Below are positions 19,557 through 28,697 of a stretch of 64,000 nt of DNA, one piece after another (positions within the stretch are counted from its first letter, which is position 1; each line of letters begins with the position of its first letter). This DNA comes from Prorocentrum cordatum (taxonomy: Eukaryota > Sar > Dinophyceae > Prorocentrales > Prorocentraceae), in the NCBI GenBank assembly GCA_963575745.1, contig CAUYUJ010017987.1, positions 154,279-218,278 on the forward strand, in the 5' to 3' direction. Below the pieces are notes generated by a model. The model was not told where the DNA came from, did no database searches, and saw only the letters and a program-made list of their open reading frames with translations. Both the position numbers and the translations under genes were made by a program.

Positions 19557-20611
19557 CTACGAGGGGCGGGGCGGCGGCGCCTCGGCGCCAGCAAATATGC
19601 AACAAAGTCTCACGCGGGGGAAATGAAGAAAAAAAAGGAGGAGTTGGCCGGCAGGTCCACTCGCCTTGTACTTGCCATTGTCCTCCAATTGCGACCGTAG
19701 CACACTATCCGGCGCAATGTTTCGCCAATCCTCTCCAGAAGCTGCGTGGGTCGTTTTTGCCACGTCGTCGAACCACCCTTTGTTGGGTCGGCGCGGTAAT
19801 CTTTTTGCACGCGTACTGGATGTGGTTGGATCCCACGATGTGGCCTCGCGGTTCCATTTGCCCACCCCGTCGTTGATTGTCGCCACAAACAACCTCCACT
19901 GTAGTCGCCGTTGCCGCGTGCACCAATCTTCATACCCCGCGTCGTGGCAACATCCTTCAATTTGCCTTGTCGCACGCTTAATCCAATCGACCCATGGTTC
20001 GAGAGGGTCCGCGGGGGCACACGAGCTCGATGTTGCGGTTGCGCTGCCAATGCTGGTGCACGTGTCGCTGCTGTCGGAGTCGTTGTCTGCAGTGGTGTTG
20101 GCTCCGTCGCAAGGTTGTTCCTCTTCTGCTGCTTCTGGCTCACGGCGTCGCAGTGACCCCAGAACCATTATGACCATGTGTCGTTGCGTGGATCGTACTC
20201 GCGACTCCAACGGGATTGTCATCGCCCATGACCTGGAGCCATAAAGTAGCGTCGGAACAACAATGCCGCTGAACAACCCGAGCCGGACTTTCAGAGAGTA
20301 CAATCGCGTAGTAGCCTCTTGCTTGAAAACGCCGAACTTATTCCATGCCGCTCGGATCCCGGCTTCAATTTCGGTCGCAGTCGGTCCAGAGAAGCTAAGT
20401 TGACGTCCCAAATACTTCTGCGTCGCGGTGAAAGGCAATACTTCGATGCCGCTTCCGTTGGTAACCACATACTCGGGGCTGTCTCGCGGTCTCCCGGCTC
20501 GCACATTATGCAGTATCTTCGTTTTCCCAGGGTGCATATCCACACCAGTGGGCTGTGCAGCACTCGTTACGTCAGATATGATATCGCATAGCTGCCTTAA
20601 CCCCTTGTTGC
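19557..20611 (-). pseudogene. LINE reverse transcriptase C-terminal part and post-RT region
   Basis: One uninterrupted frame of about 350 codons. It opens with LRQLCDIISDVTS and VDMHPGKTKIL, continues with FTATQKYLGRQLSF, EIEAGIRAAWNKFGVFKQE and IVVPTLLYGSRSW (RT thumb and connection as in LINEs), then an acidic Ser/Thr/Asp-rich insert. It ends with WVDWIKRATRQIE, RQRRLQWRLFVA, KRLPRRPNKGWFDDV and EDWRNIA, the usual basic post-RT region in this LINE group. Its intact state over 1 kb contrasts with the broken upstream half. No Zn-knuckle or RNase H domain is evident. Confidence 0.88.
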
Positions 20612-21393
20612 GGATAATAAACCCTAAGGGATAATAAAGTTCGGGGCTTTCGGGGGGGATAATAAAAGCTGCCCGCCAGAGCCAACATAAAACGATATCA
20701 AGAGGAAAAAGCCAAAGATATGTTGAGAATCCTTGGTCTTTGGTCCTCTATGAGACATCCTCAACAATGATTTGTCTCGGTTGAGACATCCTCAACGAAT
20801 TGCTTGTTTCGCTTGAGACATCCTCGAAATATTTGTCAAATTCAGGGGGGGCAGGGAGACAATAAGAAAAAGAAATATAAAGAGAAATATAAATAAAGAC
20901 GGAAAGGAAGAGAATAATGATGAGAAGGAGGAAGAGCAGGAGAAGCAGAGAAGGAGGTAGAAGCAAGAATCCAAAGTTGAAACTTATTAGGTTTAACTTG
21001 TAAGCGCTTAGTGAAAATTAAAATGTTCATCTGCTCGTGTAGGGTAGCTCATGTGCTTAATTTTCCCCGGATAATCAACCCCAGCGATAAACAAGTTCAG
21101 GGCGCCAGAGGGAGGAGGAGAAAGAAAGACAGAGAGAGAGACAGAGAGAGATAGAGAAACCAGAAAGCAACACAAAGAAAAAGAGAGAAAGAGAGAAACA
21201 GAAAACAACAAAAAGAAAAAACGTGTTCGTTTCGCTTGATGTTGTTATCTCAACATGAGAAGGAAGTAACCTCGATGGCGAACATTCCCAGTGATAATGA
21301 AGTTCGGCCTCCGCGCCCCCGCGCCCCCGACCAAACTCTTATTGGTCGACGGCAAAAAACTCTAACGACTTAAGGGGGGGTACTTTATTATCC
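20612..21393 (-). mobile_element. TIR insertion B in the LINE (782 bp, GGATAATAAA ends)
   Basis: GGATAATAAA at 20612-20621 is mirrored exactly by TTTATTATCC at 21384-21393. Near both ends the subterminal word GATAATAAAGTTCGG recurs (about 20630, and as variants near 21085 and 21292). The interior holds a 31-32 bp triplicate of GAGACATCCTCAA (20752, 20783, 20815) and long purine-rich stretches (about 20860-20960 and 21115-21210) without coding capacity. The element lies between FADD and the M-H-P-G-K-T-K-I-L motif of the LINE RT. It looks like a non-autonomous TIR element. Removing 784 bp (element plus two flanking bases) restores the frame. Confidence 0.7.
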
Positions 21394-22621
21394 TGGGCAC
21401 GCGGTTAACGACGTTGCGAGCAAGAGAACGTCGTCTGCGAATCGAAAATTGATGAGACCACCGTGCTCGTAAACCGCCATGTGTACGCCGTAGCGCCGGT
21501 TGGCCCACTTTCTCTGAAATTGATAGAGCACGAACTCTGACGAGCAGTTGAACAACAATGAGCTCAGAGGGTCGCCTTGTTTTGTTCCCCTGCTGATCGC
21601 GAAAGTATTGCTGCGCACGTCTGTCTTGACACAAGCTGTTTGGTCGGCATACACGTGTGGTATCATATTGATGTACGCATCAAGTACTCCGTGTGCTCGC
21701 AGTGCTTTCTACAGCGACTCGTGTGATACAGTGTCGAACGCATTTTGAAATCTGGAGTCGCAGCAGCCCAAAGTGGTCATTCTTGTGACTTCTCCTGGAC
21801 AATGGCGAACGTCAACATATGATCGTCTATACTGAAATGCCGCCAGAAACCCGCCTGAGAAAGGGGTTGTTTTGCATCTAGTATGGGCTCCAATCGATTG
21901 TACAATACTCGAAAAATAATTTGCACATGAGTGGAATGATTGAGATAGAATGGTAGTTCTGCGGCAGCGTGGGCTCGCCGCATTTGGAAATCACGCTGAT
22001 CAGAATGCGTTTCAATTGCTGCGGCGTGGTGGCACCATCGGCAACGATGTCGTTGAACAGCTTCCGTAAAGCCTGTCTGAGGGATTCGCCTGCGTACTTC
22101 AACATCCCCGCTGCAATGCCACAGGTGTCTGGAACCTTCCCGCTCTTAAACTGTCGTAAAGCATCGACCAACTCCTCGTCCGTAAAAGCGGGGACTCTAC
22201 GATCGTCAATTGCTCCACTGTTCTTGAAGGCGGAAATTATCCCGTCAAGTTGGGAATACAAGGACGCATAGAAACTGGCAAAAACATCAGCTACGCTTTT
22301 CTGTCGTGAACCGATTCGCCAAATGTTGGTTGCATAGAAATAATGTCCTTCTTCTTCACGCTGTTGATCCGAGCTATGCGAATCAACCCTCGAAACTCGC
22401 TAAGAATTTGTATGATCTTACTGCGTCTGGCGACTCTGCATTGCTTGCGTATCTCTCTCCGGATCTTTAGACTGAGATTGCGTCGCAACGATGTGTCCGT
22501 GCTGTGCAGCTGTTTGCGCTGGCGGAGTAAGTCGTCCAATGTGTTGCGGGGGCGTGGTTGTATGGTGGGCGCCTCTTTTCCTGCATCTGCTTTTGGATCC
22601 TCCATGCACCGTTGAATTGTT
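21394..22621 (-). pseudogene. LINE reverse transcriptase, N-terminal half and palm, frameshifted
   Basis: The linker (22605-22291) is rich in Arg/Lys. Next come SGKVPDTCGIAAGMLKYAG and LISVISKCGEP (frame 22261), then YNRLEPILDAKQPLSQAGF (frame 21983), then AFDTVSHESL with an internal TAG and Arg where LINE RTs have the first catalytic Asp, then ISRGTKQGDPLSSLLFN and FADDVLLL (frame 21666; the FADD box at about 21420-21445). The order and motifs are those of RVT_1. Four frames in 1.2 kb, a stop and the missing Asp show it is inactive. The frame stops at the left border of TIR insertion B, just after FADDVLLLATSLTACP. Confidence 0.9.
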
Positions 22622-23389
22622 CCCTACCTAGGCTCTGCCTAGAAGGGTTCTTACTCGGTATGCTTAAAGGGCCGGGCAGTGCAATTCGCCCCGGGCGGTT
22701 TTTCCAGTATCCGCCCCACGGTTCCCCTAGTTACGCCCCCTTAGCTTAGCGTTGTTTATCTCATACTAGCTTAGCTTATTTCATCTTAGCTTAGCTTAGA
22801 TTCACCTTAGCTCAGATTTGTCTTAGCTTAGCTTACCTTCAGCTTCGCTGAGCTTTAGCATAGCAGAGCACAGCATAGCATAGCATAGCATGGCGCAGCA
22901 CAGCATATCATAGCATAGCCCAGCACAGCATAGCATACCGTGGGGCCCCCCCGGTCCTCTGTTCCTGCTGAAGCCTCGGCTCCGGTTATGGACGATGAGG
23001 GAGCTGGGACCACCCGAGTCCAGTAGGGGCCCCGCTAGCACCGAGTAGTCCACGATGAGGATCCTCAAGAGCCACTCCGAGTCCAGTAGGGGCCCCGCTA
23101 GCACGAGTAGAGCTCCAAGACGACCCCGAGGATGCTACCTGTGAACCCGGAGGTGCCCTCTGAGTTCCCGTAGGTGCCCTCTGAGTCTCCGACGTGCATA
23201 GCATAGCATAGCGCAGCACAGCAGAGCATAGCATAGCATAGCATAGCAAAGCGCAGCTTAGCATAGCATAGCATAGCATAGCACAGCTTAGCATAGCACA
23301 GCGCAGCATGACATAGCATAGCTCAGCATAGCATAGCATAGCATAGCAACTAGTGCTGTTTTCCTAAGGGCTCCAACTTCTAGGTAGGG
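22622..23389 (-). mobile_element. TIR insertion A in the LINE (768 bp, CCCTACCTAG ends)
   Basis: Bounded by CCCTACCTAG at 22622-22631 and its exact complement CTAGGTAGGG at 23380-23389. The interior has no coding capacity: two blocks of AGCAT pentanucleotides (about 22738-22935 and 23197-23345) flank a unit with a 64-bp direct repeat (CCGAGTCCAGTAGGGGCCCC at about 23014 and 23078). Removal of exactly 768 bp joins the endonuclease frame to the linker/RT frame (…NAQC then TIQRCMEDPK…) with no shift. No clear target-site duplication is visible. It may be a non-autonomous DNA element, or an intron-like insertion since GA…AG borders can also be drawn (GACCCTACC…GGTAG). Confidence 0.65.
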
Positions 23390-24170
23390 TCGCACTGGGC
23401 ATTTCGTATGTACTCGCATCTGCATTGTACTCCGGAATCGTCGTCTGCATGATCGAAAGCTTCTTCTAAGCGCTGCACGTAAGTGCGCTCGTCCATGGGT
23501 GGCCATTTCTTAGCCGTCGTATTTGCCTTTGTATGTGTAGCCTTCCGTATTCCAAGTCGTGCTTTGACGGCACGTGGCTTCGGTAATATATTGCTCCGCG
23601 GCGCAACGCCTGCATGGTCTGATCCCATATCCAAAGTCGCTTAAGCAACAAAATCCACCACTGTGTACCAGAACCGTCTGACGTAAGAATGTAATCGATG
23701 TGTCATGGAGCTTGCCGTCGGGAGCCGTGAAGATACGCGGGCACTAGGTGGGGGCGTTTCGAAAACATAGCATTCGTAATGACGAGGTCGTGCGTATGTT
23801 CCCACTGTTTCAACCATTGCCCTCTGTCACCCAGGTCATGCGCATGTCTCCCACTAACCCGCATGTTGTCCTCGTCGGTGGCAGGCCCAACCTGTGCATT
23901 GCAGTCTGCACCCATCACAATGTGTAGTCGGTCCCGTATACCTCCTTTAACTGTCTTGGAAAGCTCGTCATACACTACCTGCACTGCTTGGTCGGAGTAT
24001 TTCCTGTGCGGGAAGTATGCGGCTACGAGCCTGGCACGAAGAGACTTGCCTCGGAGGTCCAAATACGCAATGCGTGCACCGACCGGAACAATTTGTTTGA
24101 TGTGGTGTGTCCACTGCGCATGTAACAGTATACCAACTCCATGTATGTGGAATCCTCCACCGGAGCCTGC

Positions 24171-24202
<32 letters not shown>

Positions 24203-24345
24203 CCACCTTCAACGGTGTAGAGCGTCCCACTCACATGCCGAGAACTCCCGCAAGAGTTCAGAAAATCTGCCATCTGATGTTAGCCCTCGGATGTTCTTAT
24301 GGATCACCACAAATGGTATGTAGGTGTGCCCATTTGCCGCAGGTC
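23390..24345 (-). pseudogene. LINE endonuclease domain (APE-like), frameshifted
   Basis: Starts near 24304 with KNIRGLTSDGRFSELL, matching the N-R-x-L opening of LINE endonucleases. A stop and a TA microsatellite come next, then, in another frame (24230 to 23703), GVGILLHAQWTHHIKQIVP, AYFPHRKYSDQAVQVVYDEL and GADCNAQVG, the latter being the conserved G-D-x-N core. A third frame (23634-23380) carries DHAGVAPRS, the S-D-H region. The usual domain length of about 230 residues is covered, but in three frames. In an intact element this domain nicks the target DNA to prime reverse transcription. Confidence 0.85.
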
Positions 24346-24455
24346 GTCGTAAATGTAGTTATCCACTTCCCTCGCCGGGCAGATCCTGCATCCCAGACGA
24401 GATCGTCGCAGCCACCAGTCCTGAAGGTGGCTCCTGAAAGGCGCGGGCGAAAAGG

Positions 24456-25175
24456 GGCTTACCGGGCATATCTCCATCCACCATTCTGAATTTTCCCCTT
24501 CCCACCCCCACGTCCTGAAGCAGGCACTCTGGCAAGATGTTGTAATGATATTTGGGTGGATCGAGGGGTCGTTCCCTGAGTAGTTCCAAAACTGATGCTA
24601 TTTCTGTTGTCCTGAATCTGGGTGTCTAGAAGAGAAGACTCGAGTGAAACATTAGTTGGTGAAACCGCCGCTGGCGAAAAAGTGCAAGTCGTATATCCCA
24701 AGTTGGTTCCATTGCGTCCTTCCGCAGCTGGTGAAACATGGCTTGCCGAATTCGGCGGCACCACGTGCACCAAGAAAGCGTGGCACTGGGAGTCGGAGTC
24801 GGAGTTGGGATTGGCACCTGGATTGGGGTGGGAGTGGAAAGGAACCTCGGAGATGGGATTGCAACCATCTGTCATTGTAGTACGGGGCGTCTGCATAGCA
24901 GTGCGCGGTCGTCGTCGTCACTGGAGGTCGCACGCGGCCTTCCATTCGGCCATGAACTTCTCCACGTCTTCCTTGACAGTGTCACCGGCGCCGTATGTGG
25001 TTAGATCGCCATTGTTGGCAACCTTCGCAACGATGTCCCCCTCAATCTTAACCACCTCTGCTTCCCAATAGATGCGTATCGTCTTCCGGTCTATAGTTAC
25101 CATTTTCGATAAGTCGATGCTTGACCTGGCCGAAGGCGGACCTGCGCGCGCACATGCGCCGGCGGCGGTCTCCAA
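24456..25175 (-). pseudogene. LINE 5' ORF region (unknown domain)
   Basis: A frame from about 25175 has an ATG at about 25103 (MVTIDRKTIRIYW onward) and gives about 60 well-composed residues ending in EWKAACDLQ before a TGA at 24918. The same frame then stays open for another 145 codons to 24459, rich in Pro, Ser, Asn and Thr. One stop therefore breaks what was probably one ORF upstream of the endonuclease. I do not recognise the domain. The position, strand and distance to the endonuclease suggest it belongs to the LINE, but an unrelated small gene is possible for the first 62 codons. Confidence 0.5.
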
Positions 25176-25612
25176 CGCCCGTGCACCTACGTCGGCAGAG
25201 GTGTCTTAAGCCCGTGTACCTACGTCGGCAAAGTTCCCTGGGCCCGCGCACCTACGCCGGCAGAGGTTTCCTACGCCCGCGCACCTACGTCGGCAGAGGT
25301 TTCCTAGGCCCGTGTACCTACGTCGGCAGAGGTTTCCCAAGCCCGTGCACTTACGTCGGCAGAGGTTTCCTAGGCCCGTGTACCTACGTCGGCAGAGGTT
25401 TCCCAAGCCCGTGCACCTACGTCGGCAGACGATTCGTAGGCCCGTGTACCTACGTCGGCAGAGGTTTCCGTGCACCTACGTCGGCAGAGGTTTCCTAGGC
25501 CCGTGCACTTACGTTGGCAGAGGTTTCTAGGCCCGTGCACCTACGTCGGCAAAGGTTTCCTAGGCCCGTACGTTGGCAGAGGTTTCCTATGCCCGTGCAC
25601 CTACGTCTGGGA
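25158..25612. repeat. 33-bp minisatellite, TACGTCGGCAGAGGTTTCCT type
   Basis: About 13-14 units; the word CGGCAGAGGT starts at 25291, 25324 and 25357, i.e. every 33 bases. As 33 is 11 codons, frames are open on both strands for over 60 codons (LRRQRFPKPVH on plus, CRRRYTGLGNL on minus). The array begins within 60 bases of the 5' end of the LINE ORF region, so it may be the element's 5' repeat region. Confidence 0.9.
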
Positions 25613-25741
25613 GGTGTCTGGTGGCCGTGGGGTATACTGTTTACAAGGTCGTGACAGACGTTGCTGGGGCGGCTTCTATACACTTTTGAAAGTTTTGAGT
25701 TCCTCTCCGAGAGTTCGTTTGCATGCTGTTTGCCTTCCGCG

Positions 25742-25796
25742 GTCTAGGGTTTAGGATTTAAGGCTGAGAGTTTAGGGTTCAAGGTTTAGGGTTTGC
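25742..25796 (+). repeat. Degenerate telomere-type TTTAGGG repeats
   Basis: TAGGGTTTAGGATTTAAGG, then GAGTTTAGGGTTCAAGG and TTTAGGGTTTGCG: four to five TTTAGGG-like heptamers in about 55 bases. TTTAGGG is the plant/algal telomere unit, also reported for dinoflagellates. The tract is too short and impure to be a functional telomere. Confidence 0.65.
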
Positions 25797-26240
25797 GTTG
25801 AAGGTTCACGCCTGACTGATTGAGCCTTGACCGAAGCATTCTCAGACCTCGAAACTTGCGTCGGCGGCCTTGCGTCGGGTCTCAGGCCTCGGCCTTGAGT
25901 CTCAGGCCCCGGCCCTCGGGCCTCACGTCGGATCTCGGCCTCAGGTCTCGGACCCAAATCAGGAGACAGAGAGACAGAGAACGCTGAGCGGAATGAGCTC
26001 TGGCTGTCTGCGCCGCGGCCGTTCTGCAAAAATGGCTATTGGCAGCCGCGGCTGCGAATGATCGTTTTTTCCGGGGCGCTTGGCCGGCCGAGCCCGATTT
26101 CCCAGCCGTGCGGCTGAGCCGCGGCTACGATTCCGAGGGGCTGGGCCGGCCGAGCCGGATTCCACTCGCAGTGCGGCCGTCTGTGCGGCCGCTCCGGGGA
26201 AAATGGCCACTCGCAGCCGCGGCTGCACAATTCAAGTGCT
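25797..26240. repeat. CTCAGGCCTCGG words and duplicated GCCGCGGC segment
   Basis: About 25840-25965 repeats CTCAGGCCTCGG / TCTCGGCCTCAGG at 12-18 base spacing. About 26028-26235 contains the 14-bp palindrome GCAGCCGCGGCTGC twice (about 26042 and 26213), each next to AAAATGGC, and the sequence GGCCGGCCGAGCC twice (about 26080 and 26142). Confidence 0.6.
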
Positions 26241-26804
26241 TGTGCGCAACCCTTTCCCGAGATTCCCAAAGCAACCACATTGGTTGCCTTCGAAAAACAG
26301 AATGGGCGTTTCAGAGTCTCGCCCAGTCCTTACAAACAGTGGGAAATCTGCCGATTCGAGCCTCCGGGTTCCTTAACAATGGTATCCTTATTTAAAACCT
26401 CGACCGTATACATAACACTGCGCTTCCCATCCCACGCCGAGGGTCGTGGCCAGCGGCGCTAGCACACCAGCGTAGGAGGCATTAGGCATCACGCCAGGCC
26501 TGCATTTCACGTGGGCCCCGCTTCAGACCCTCGGGACCCCAGAGAGCCAGCAGTGACGAGCGGACGCTCGGCCCTGGGACCCGTAGGTTTCTCAGGAGGC
26601 CCTAGGAAGCCGAGGCCCGAGGGGGGGGGGCAGCAAGCGGACAGGCGGTGGCCTCCTACAAGCGCGGACAGGCGCACGAGCTGGAAATCTTGACCTCCCC
26701 TCCTCGGGACCAGGTTCCGATCACGAACCCTCTTCTGTTGCAGTCCTCGAGCCCGAGAAAAGGGGGCCCTCCAAAACTGACAACAACAAAAACCTCCCGT
26801 CCGT
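26241..26804. other. Unassigned sequence
   Basis: No array and no gene recognised. Some open frames on both strands. Confidence 0.35.
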
Positions 26805-27350
26805 CCGTCCTCCTCCTCCTGCTCCTCCTCCTCCTGCTCCTCCTCTTCCTCCTGCTCCTCCTCCTCCTCTTTCTCCTCCTCCTCTTTCTCCTCCTCCTCC
26901 TCCTCCTCCTCCTCCTCCTCCTCCTCCTCCTCCTCCTCCTCCTCCTCCTCCTCCTCCTCCTCCTCCTCCTCCTGCGGACTTTGCTCACGACACGAAGGGG
27001 GGGGGGTCTGGGGAGCTCGGCCTCACAGCTCGACCCCTGGAGCCGCCCAGGGCGGGCGTCCCCGCCCGCAAGATGCTCGAGGCGGGTCCCGCCGTGGAGG
27101 CGAGGAGCCCCCCCGCCCCCCCCGAGGCCCAGGAAGAGCGAGAGCAGGAGGAGGGGGAGGAGGAGGAGGAGGACGACGAGGAGGAGGAGGAGGAGGAGGA
27201 GCAGGAGGAGGCAGGAGGAGGAGGAGGAGGAGGAGGAGGAGGAGGAGGGAGGAAGAGGAGGAGGGGGAGGAGGAGGAGGAGGAGGAGGAGGGGGGGGAGG
27301 AGAGGGGAGGGGGAGGGAGGGAGGGAAGGAGGGAGGCGGAGGAGACGGAG
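26805..27350. repeat. CTC array and GGA array separated by 130 bp
   Basis: CTC/CTT repeats at about 26805-26970 and GGA/GAG repeats at about 27145-27350 are opposite in strand sense, so the pair forms a long imperfect inverted repeat around a GC-rich centre (about 26975-27140). Long Leu, Pro, Arg or Glu-rich frames here are artefacts of the repeats. Confidence 0.9.
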
Positions 27351-27560
27351 GCGGACGAGCGGCCTCTGCAGCCAAGACCGACAGCAAGGATGCGCGACAT
27401 GAGGAGGAAGGCCGCGTAGACGCCAGTGCCGAAGCTCTCTCGAGCGCGGCGGGCCATTGAGAGGGGGTCGAGGATGGACCGAGGAGGCAAGGGTGCAAGA
27501 GCACGAGTGCTTGGGAAGGCTGCCCATTCTCATCATCGGTTTCGACGACCTGAAAGTCGT
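27351..27560. other. Possible further exon sequence upstream of the array
   Basis: On the minus strand, a frame from 27609 reads REQFFVNDFQVVETDDENGQ before running into the repeat tract. It has good protein composition but is in a different frame from the exon at 27561-27740, so an intron or frameshift would be needed to link them. Confidence 0.25.
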
Positions 27561-28230
27561 TCACGAAGAACTGTTCCCGAACCGTTTGCGAACCGTGCGG
27601 TTTGAGCATCCCTGCTTCCCCGCAGCCGAGCGGCCGTGGACAAGGCCCTTGGGGGCCTTGAAGTTCGCGAGGAGGTGGGTCTGAACCGTTGGTGGAAAGT
27701 TTGCGAACATTCGCACACGAGCATTCTTGTTGTCACCCTTCTGCACACAGTATAGGGCAGGCCTAGGTACTCCAGAGTTCGTAATAAAGGGAGGGGGGTC
27801 TCATTTCGGGGGGGGGTCTCTTCCAGGCTATCTTGGAGGGCCTGGGGGGGTCTGGGGACGATGTTTTGGAGGGTTCTCCCACGGGGGAGGTCTGAAATGG
27901 CTTGTCTTGGAGGGTCCAGACCACCTCCCTTTTATTACGAAATCTGGAGTATTGGTCTCTCTCTCCTTCACTCTCTCCGTCGTGTTCCCGCCTGCTCGAA
28001 GTCTGCCCGCGTCAGGAAGCCGTCACCGTCGCGGTCGAGGCTGTCGAACATCCTGTCGACGGCCGACTGCGGCAGCACCTCGGCAGAACGATATTGCAGG
28101 CCTCCGAGGCAGTTTCGGACGCTTGGGAAAAAAAGAGGGTTATACAAAGAGGAGGAGGGAGGAGTAGGAGAAGAGCACCTCGGCAGAACGATATTGAAGG
28201 CCTCCGAGGCAGAAAATGCCCGTGCTCCCA
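27561..28230 (-). CDS. Candidate EF-hand protein, two or three exons (partial)
   Basis: The minus-strand exon 28078-27992 encodes VDRMFDSLDRDGDGFLTRAD plus FEQ: an EF-hand whose 12-residue loop D-R-D-G-D-G-F-L-T-R-A-D has Asp at 1, 3, 5, Gly at 6 and Asp instead of Glu at 12. EF-hands bind Ca2+. It ends at CAG|GCGGGA (donor GC, 27991-27990). The next exon starts at 27740 after TGTGCAG and continues in phase (FEQ joins KGDNKNARVRMFANFPP, then THLLANFKAPKG) to a stop at 27561. Upstream, a 100-nt GT-AG intron (28178-28079) separates it from an exon fragment reading GLQYRSAE. The first and last exons are unknown. The EF-hand is secure; the gene model is inference. Confidence 0.55.
27769..27950 (+). 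mobile_element. 182-bp TIR element (MITE-like), copy 1, inside EF-hand intron
   Basis: Starts ACTCCAGAGTTCGTAATAAA and ends with the complement of ACTCCAGATTTCGTAATAAA, so the terminal inverted repeats are about 30 bp. The interior is G-rich with GGGTCTGGGGACGATGTTTT. TA is present at both borders (27768-27769 and 27950-27951), suggesting a TA target duplication. It lies wholly inside the predicted GC-AG intron 27991-27741. The second copy, at 60856-61035, is about 90% identical and in the opposite orientation relative to its host gene. Confidence 0.85.
28079..28178 (-). other. 100-nt intron bounded by a ~40-bp direct duplication
   Basis: GCACCTCGGCAGAACGATAT followed by TGnAGGCCTCCGAGGCAG occurs at about 28075-28112 and again at about 28175-28212, one base different. 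With donor G|GTGCTCTTC at 28178 and acceptor GCCGAG at 28079 the removed length equals the 100-base repeat step, and GLQYRSAE joins VLPQSAVD in phase. Direct repeats at both splice sites are what tandem-duplication intron gain would leave. Confidence 0.5.
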
Positions 28231-28697
28231 AGAGAATGGGATGAGTTTTGCCTATTGGGGCCCTGTGGGGTCCTCCAGGACCCTCGGTTTTGGCGTCTTG
28301 GAGGCTTCTTGGGCTGTCTTGAGGCCATCTCGGGGCGACTGGTTGCCATCCGGGAGCACACGGGGGCCAGTCTGGATCGTCTAGGAACCCCTGGGAGCCA
28401 CTTCGGAGCCGTCGGGGGCTGTCTAGGAGCACCTCTGAGGCGGCTGGGGCCGCCGGAACTTTTGAACACACACACACACACACACACACCCTCCAAACAG
28501 GCCAGACGGAGATCCCGGAGGAGAGGTTTGGGAAGGGGCAACAGTCTCAAACGCCGTACGGTTCCTGCGAGCGCCATTGACTCGGCGACGATTTGGCGAC
28601 CGAAGGGACGGGGGCGGAAGGATGGATGGGGAGAGGAGGAGGTGGAGGAGGCGGAGGAGGAGGAGGAAATGGAGAAACATAAAATCACGTAAATCGG
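28231..28697. other. Unassigned with (CA)n and GGA runs
   Basis: A CA run at 28468-28490 and GGA repeats at 28632-28675. On the minus strand, RQIVAESMALAGTVRRLRLL and PKPLLRDLRLACLEG (about 28610-28500) look protein-like and might be a further upstream exon of the EF-hand gene, but no splice pair could be fixed. About 28250-28450 has GTCTTGGAGGC words of the CCAAGA family on the opposite strand. Confidence 0.3.

Larger units (their letters stand above)
19557..25175 (-). mobile_element. Decayed LINE retrotransposon split by two insertions
   Basis: Read on the minus strand, the parts follow the order of an APE-type LINE: a 5' ORF region (25175-24459), an endonuclease/exonuclease/phosphatase-like domain (about 24345-23390), a reverse transcriptase (about 22621-20300) and a basic C-terminal region (to 19557). 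At least four frame changes occur (for example between the frames at 24304, 24230 and 23634, and between 22605, 22261, 21983 and 21666), with in-frame stops at about 24918 and 21716, so the copy is dead. A (TA)n microsatellite grew inside the endonuclease (about 24168-24195). Two segments with terminal inverted repeats, 22622-23389 and 20612-21393, interrupt it and can be removed without changing frame. The sequence resembles dinoflagellate LINE proteins as I know them. Confidence 0.88.

Noticed and set aside
20604-21392. Canonical splice-site intron model for TIR insertion B
   Set aside because: GA/GC/GT…AG borders close to the element ends give removed lengths that break the RT frame; only removal of 784±3n bases keeps it.
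25158-25612. CRISPR-like 33-bp repeats
   Set aside because: The repeat is continuous, with no variable spacers.
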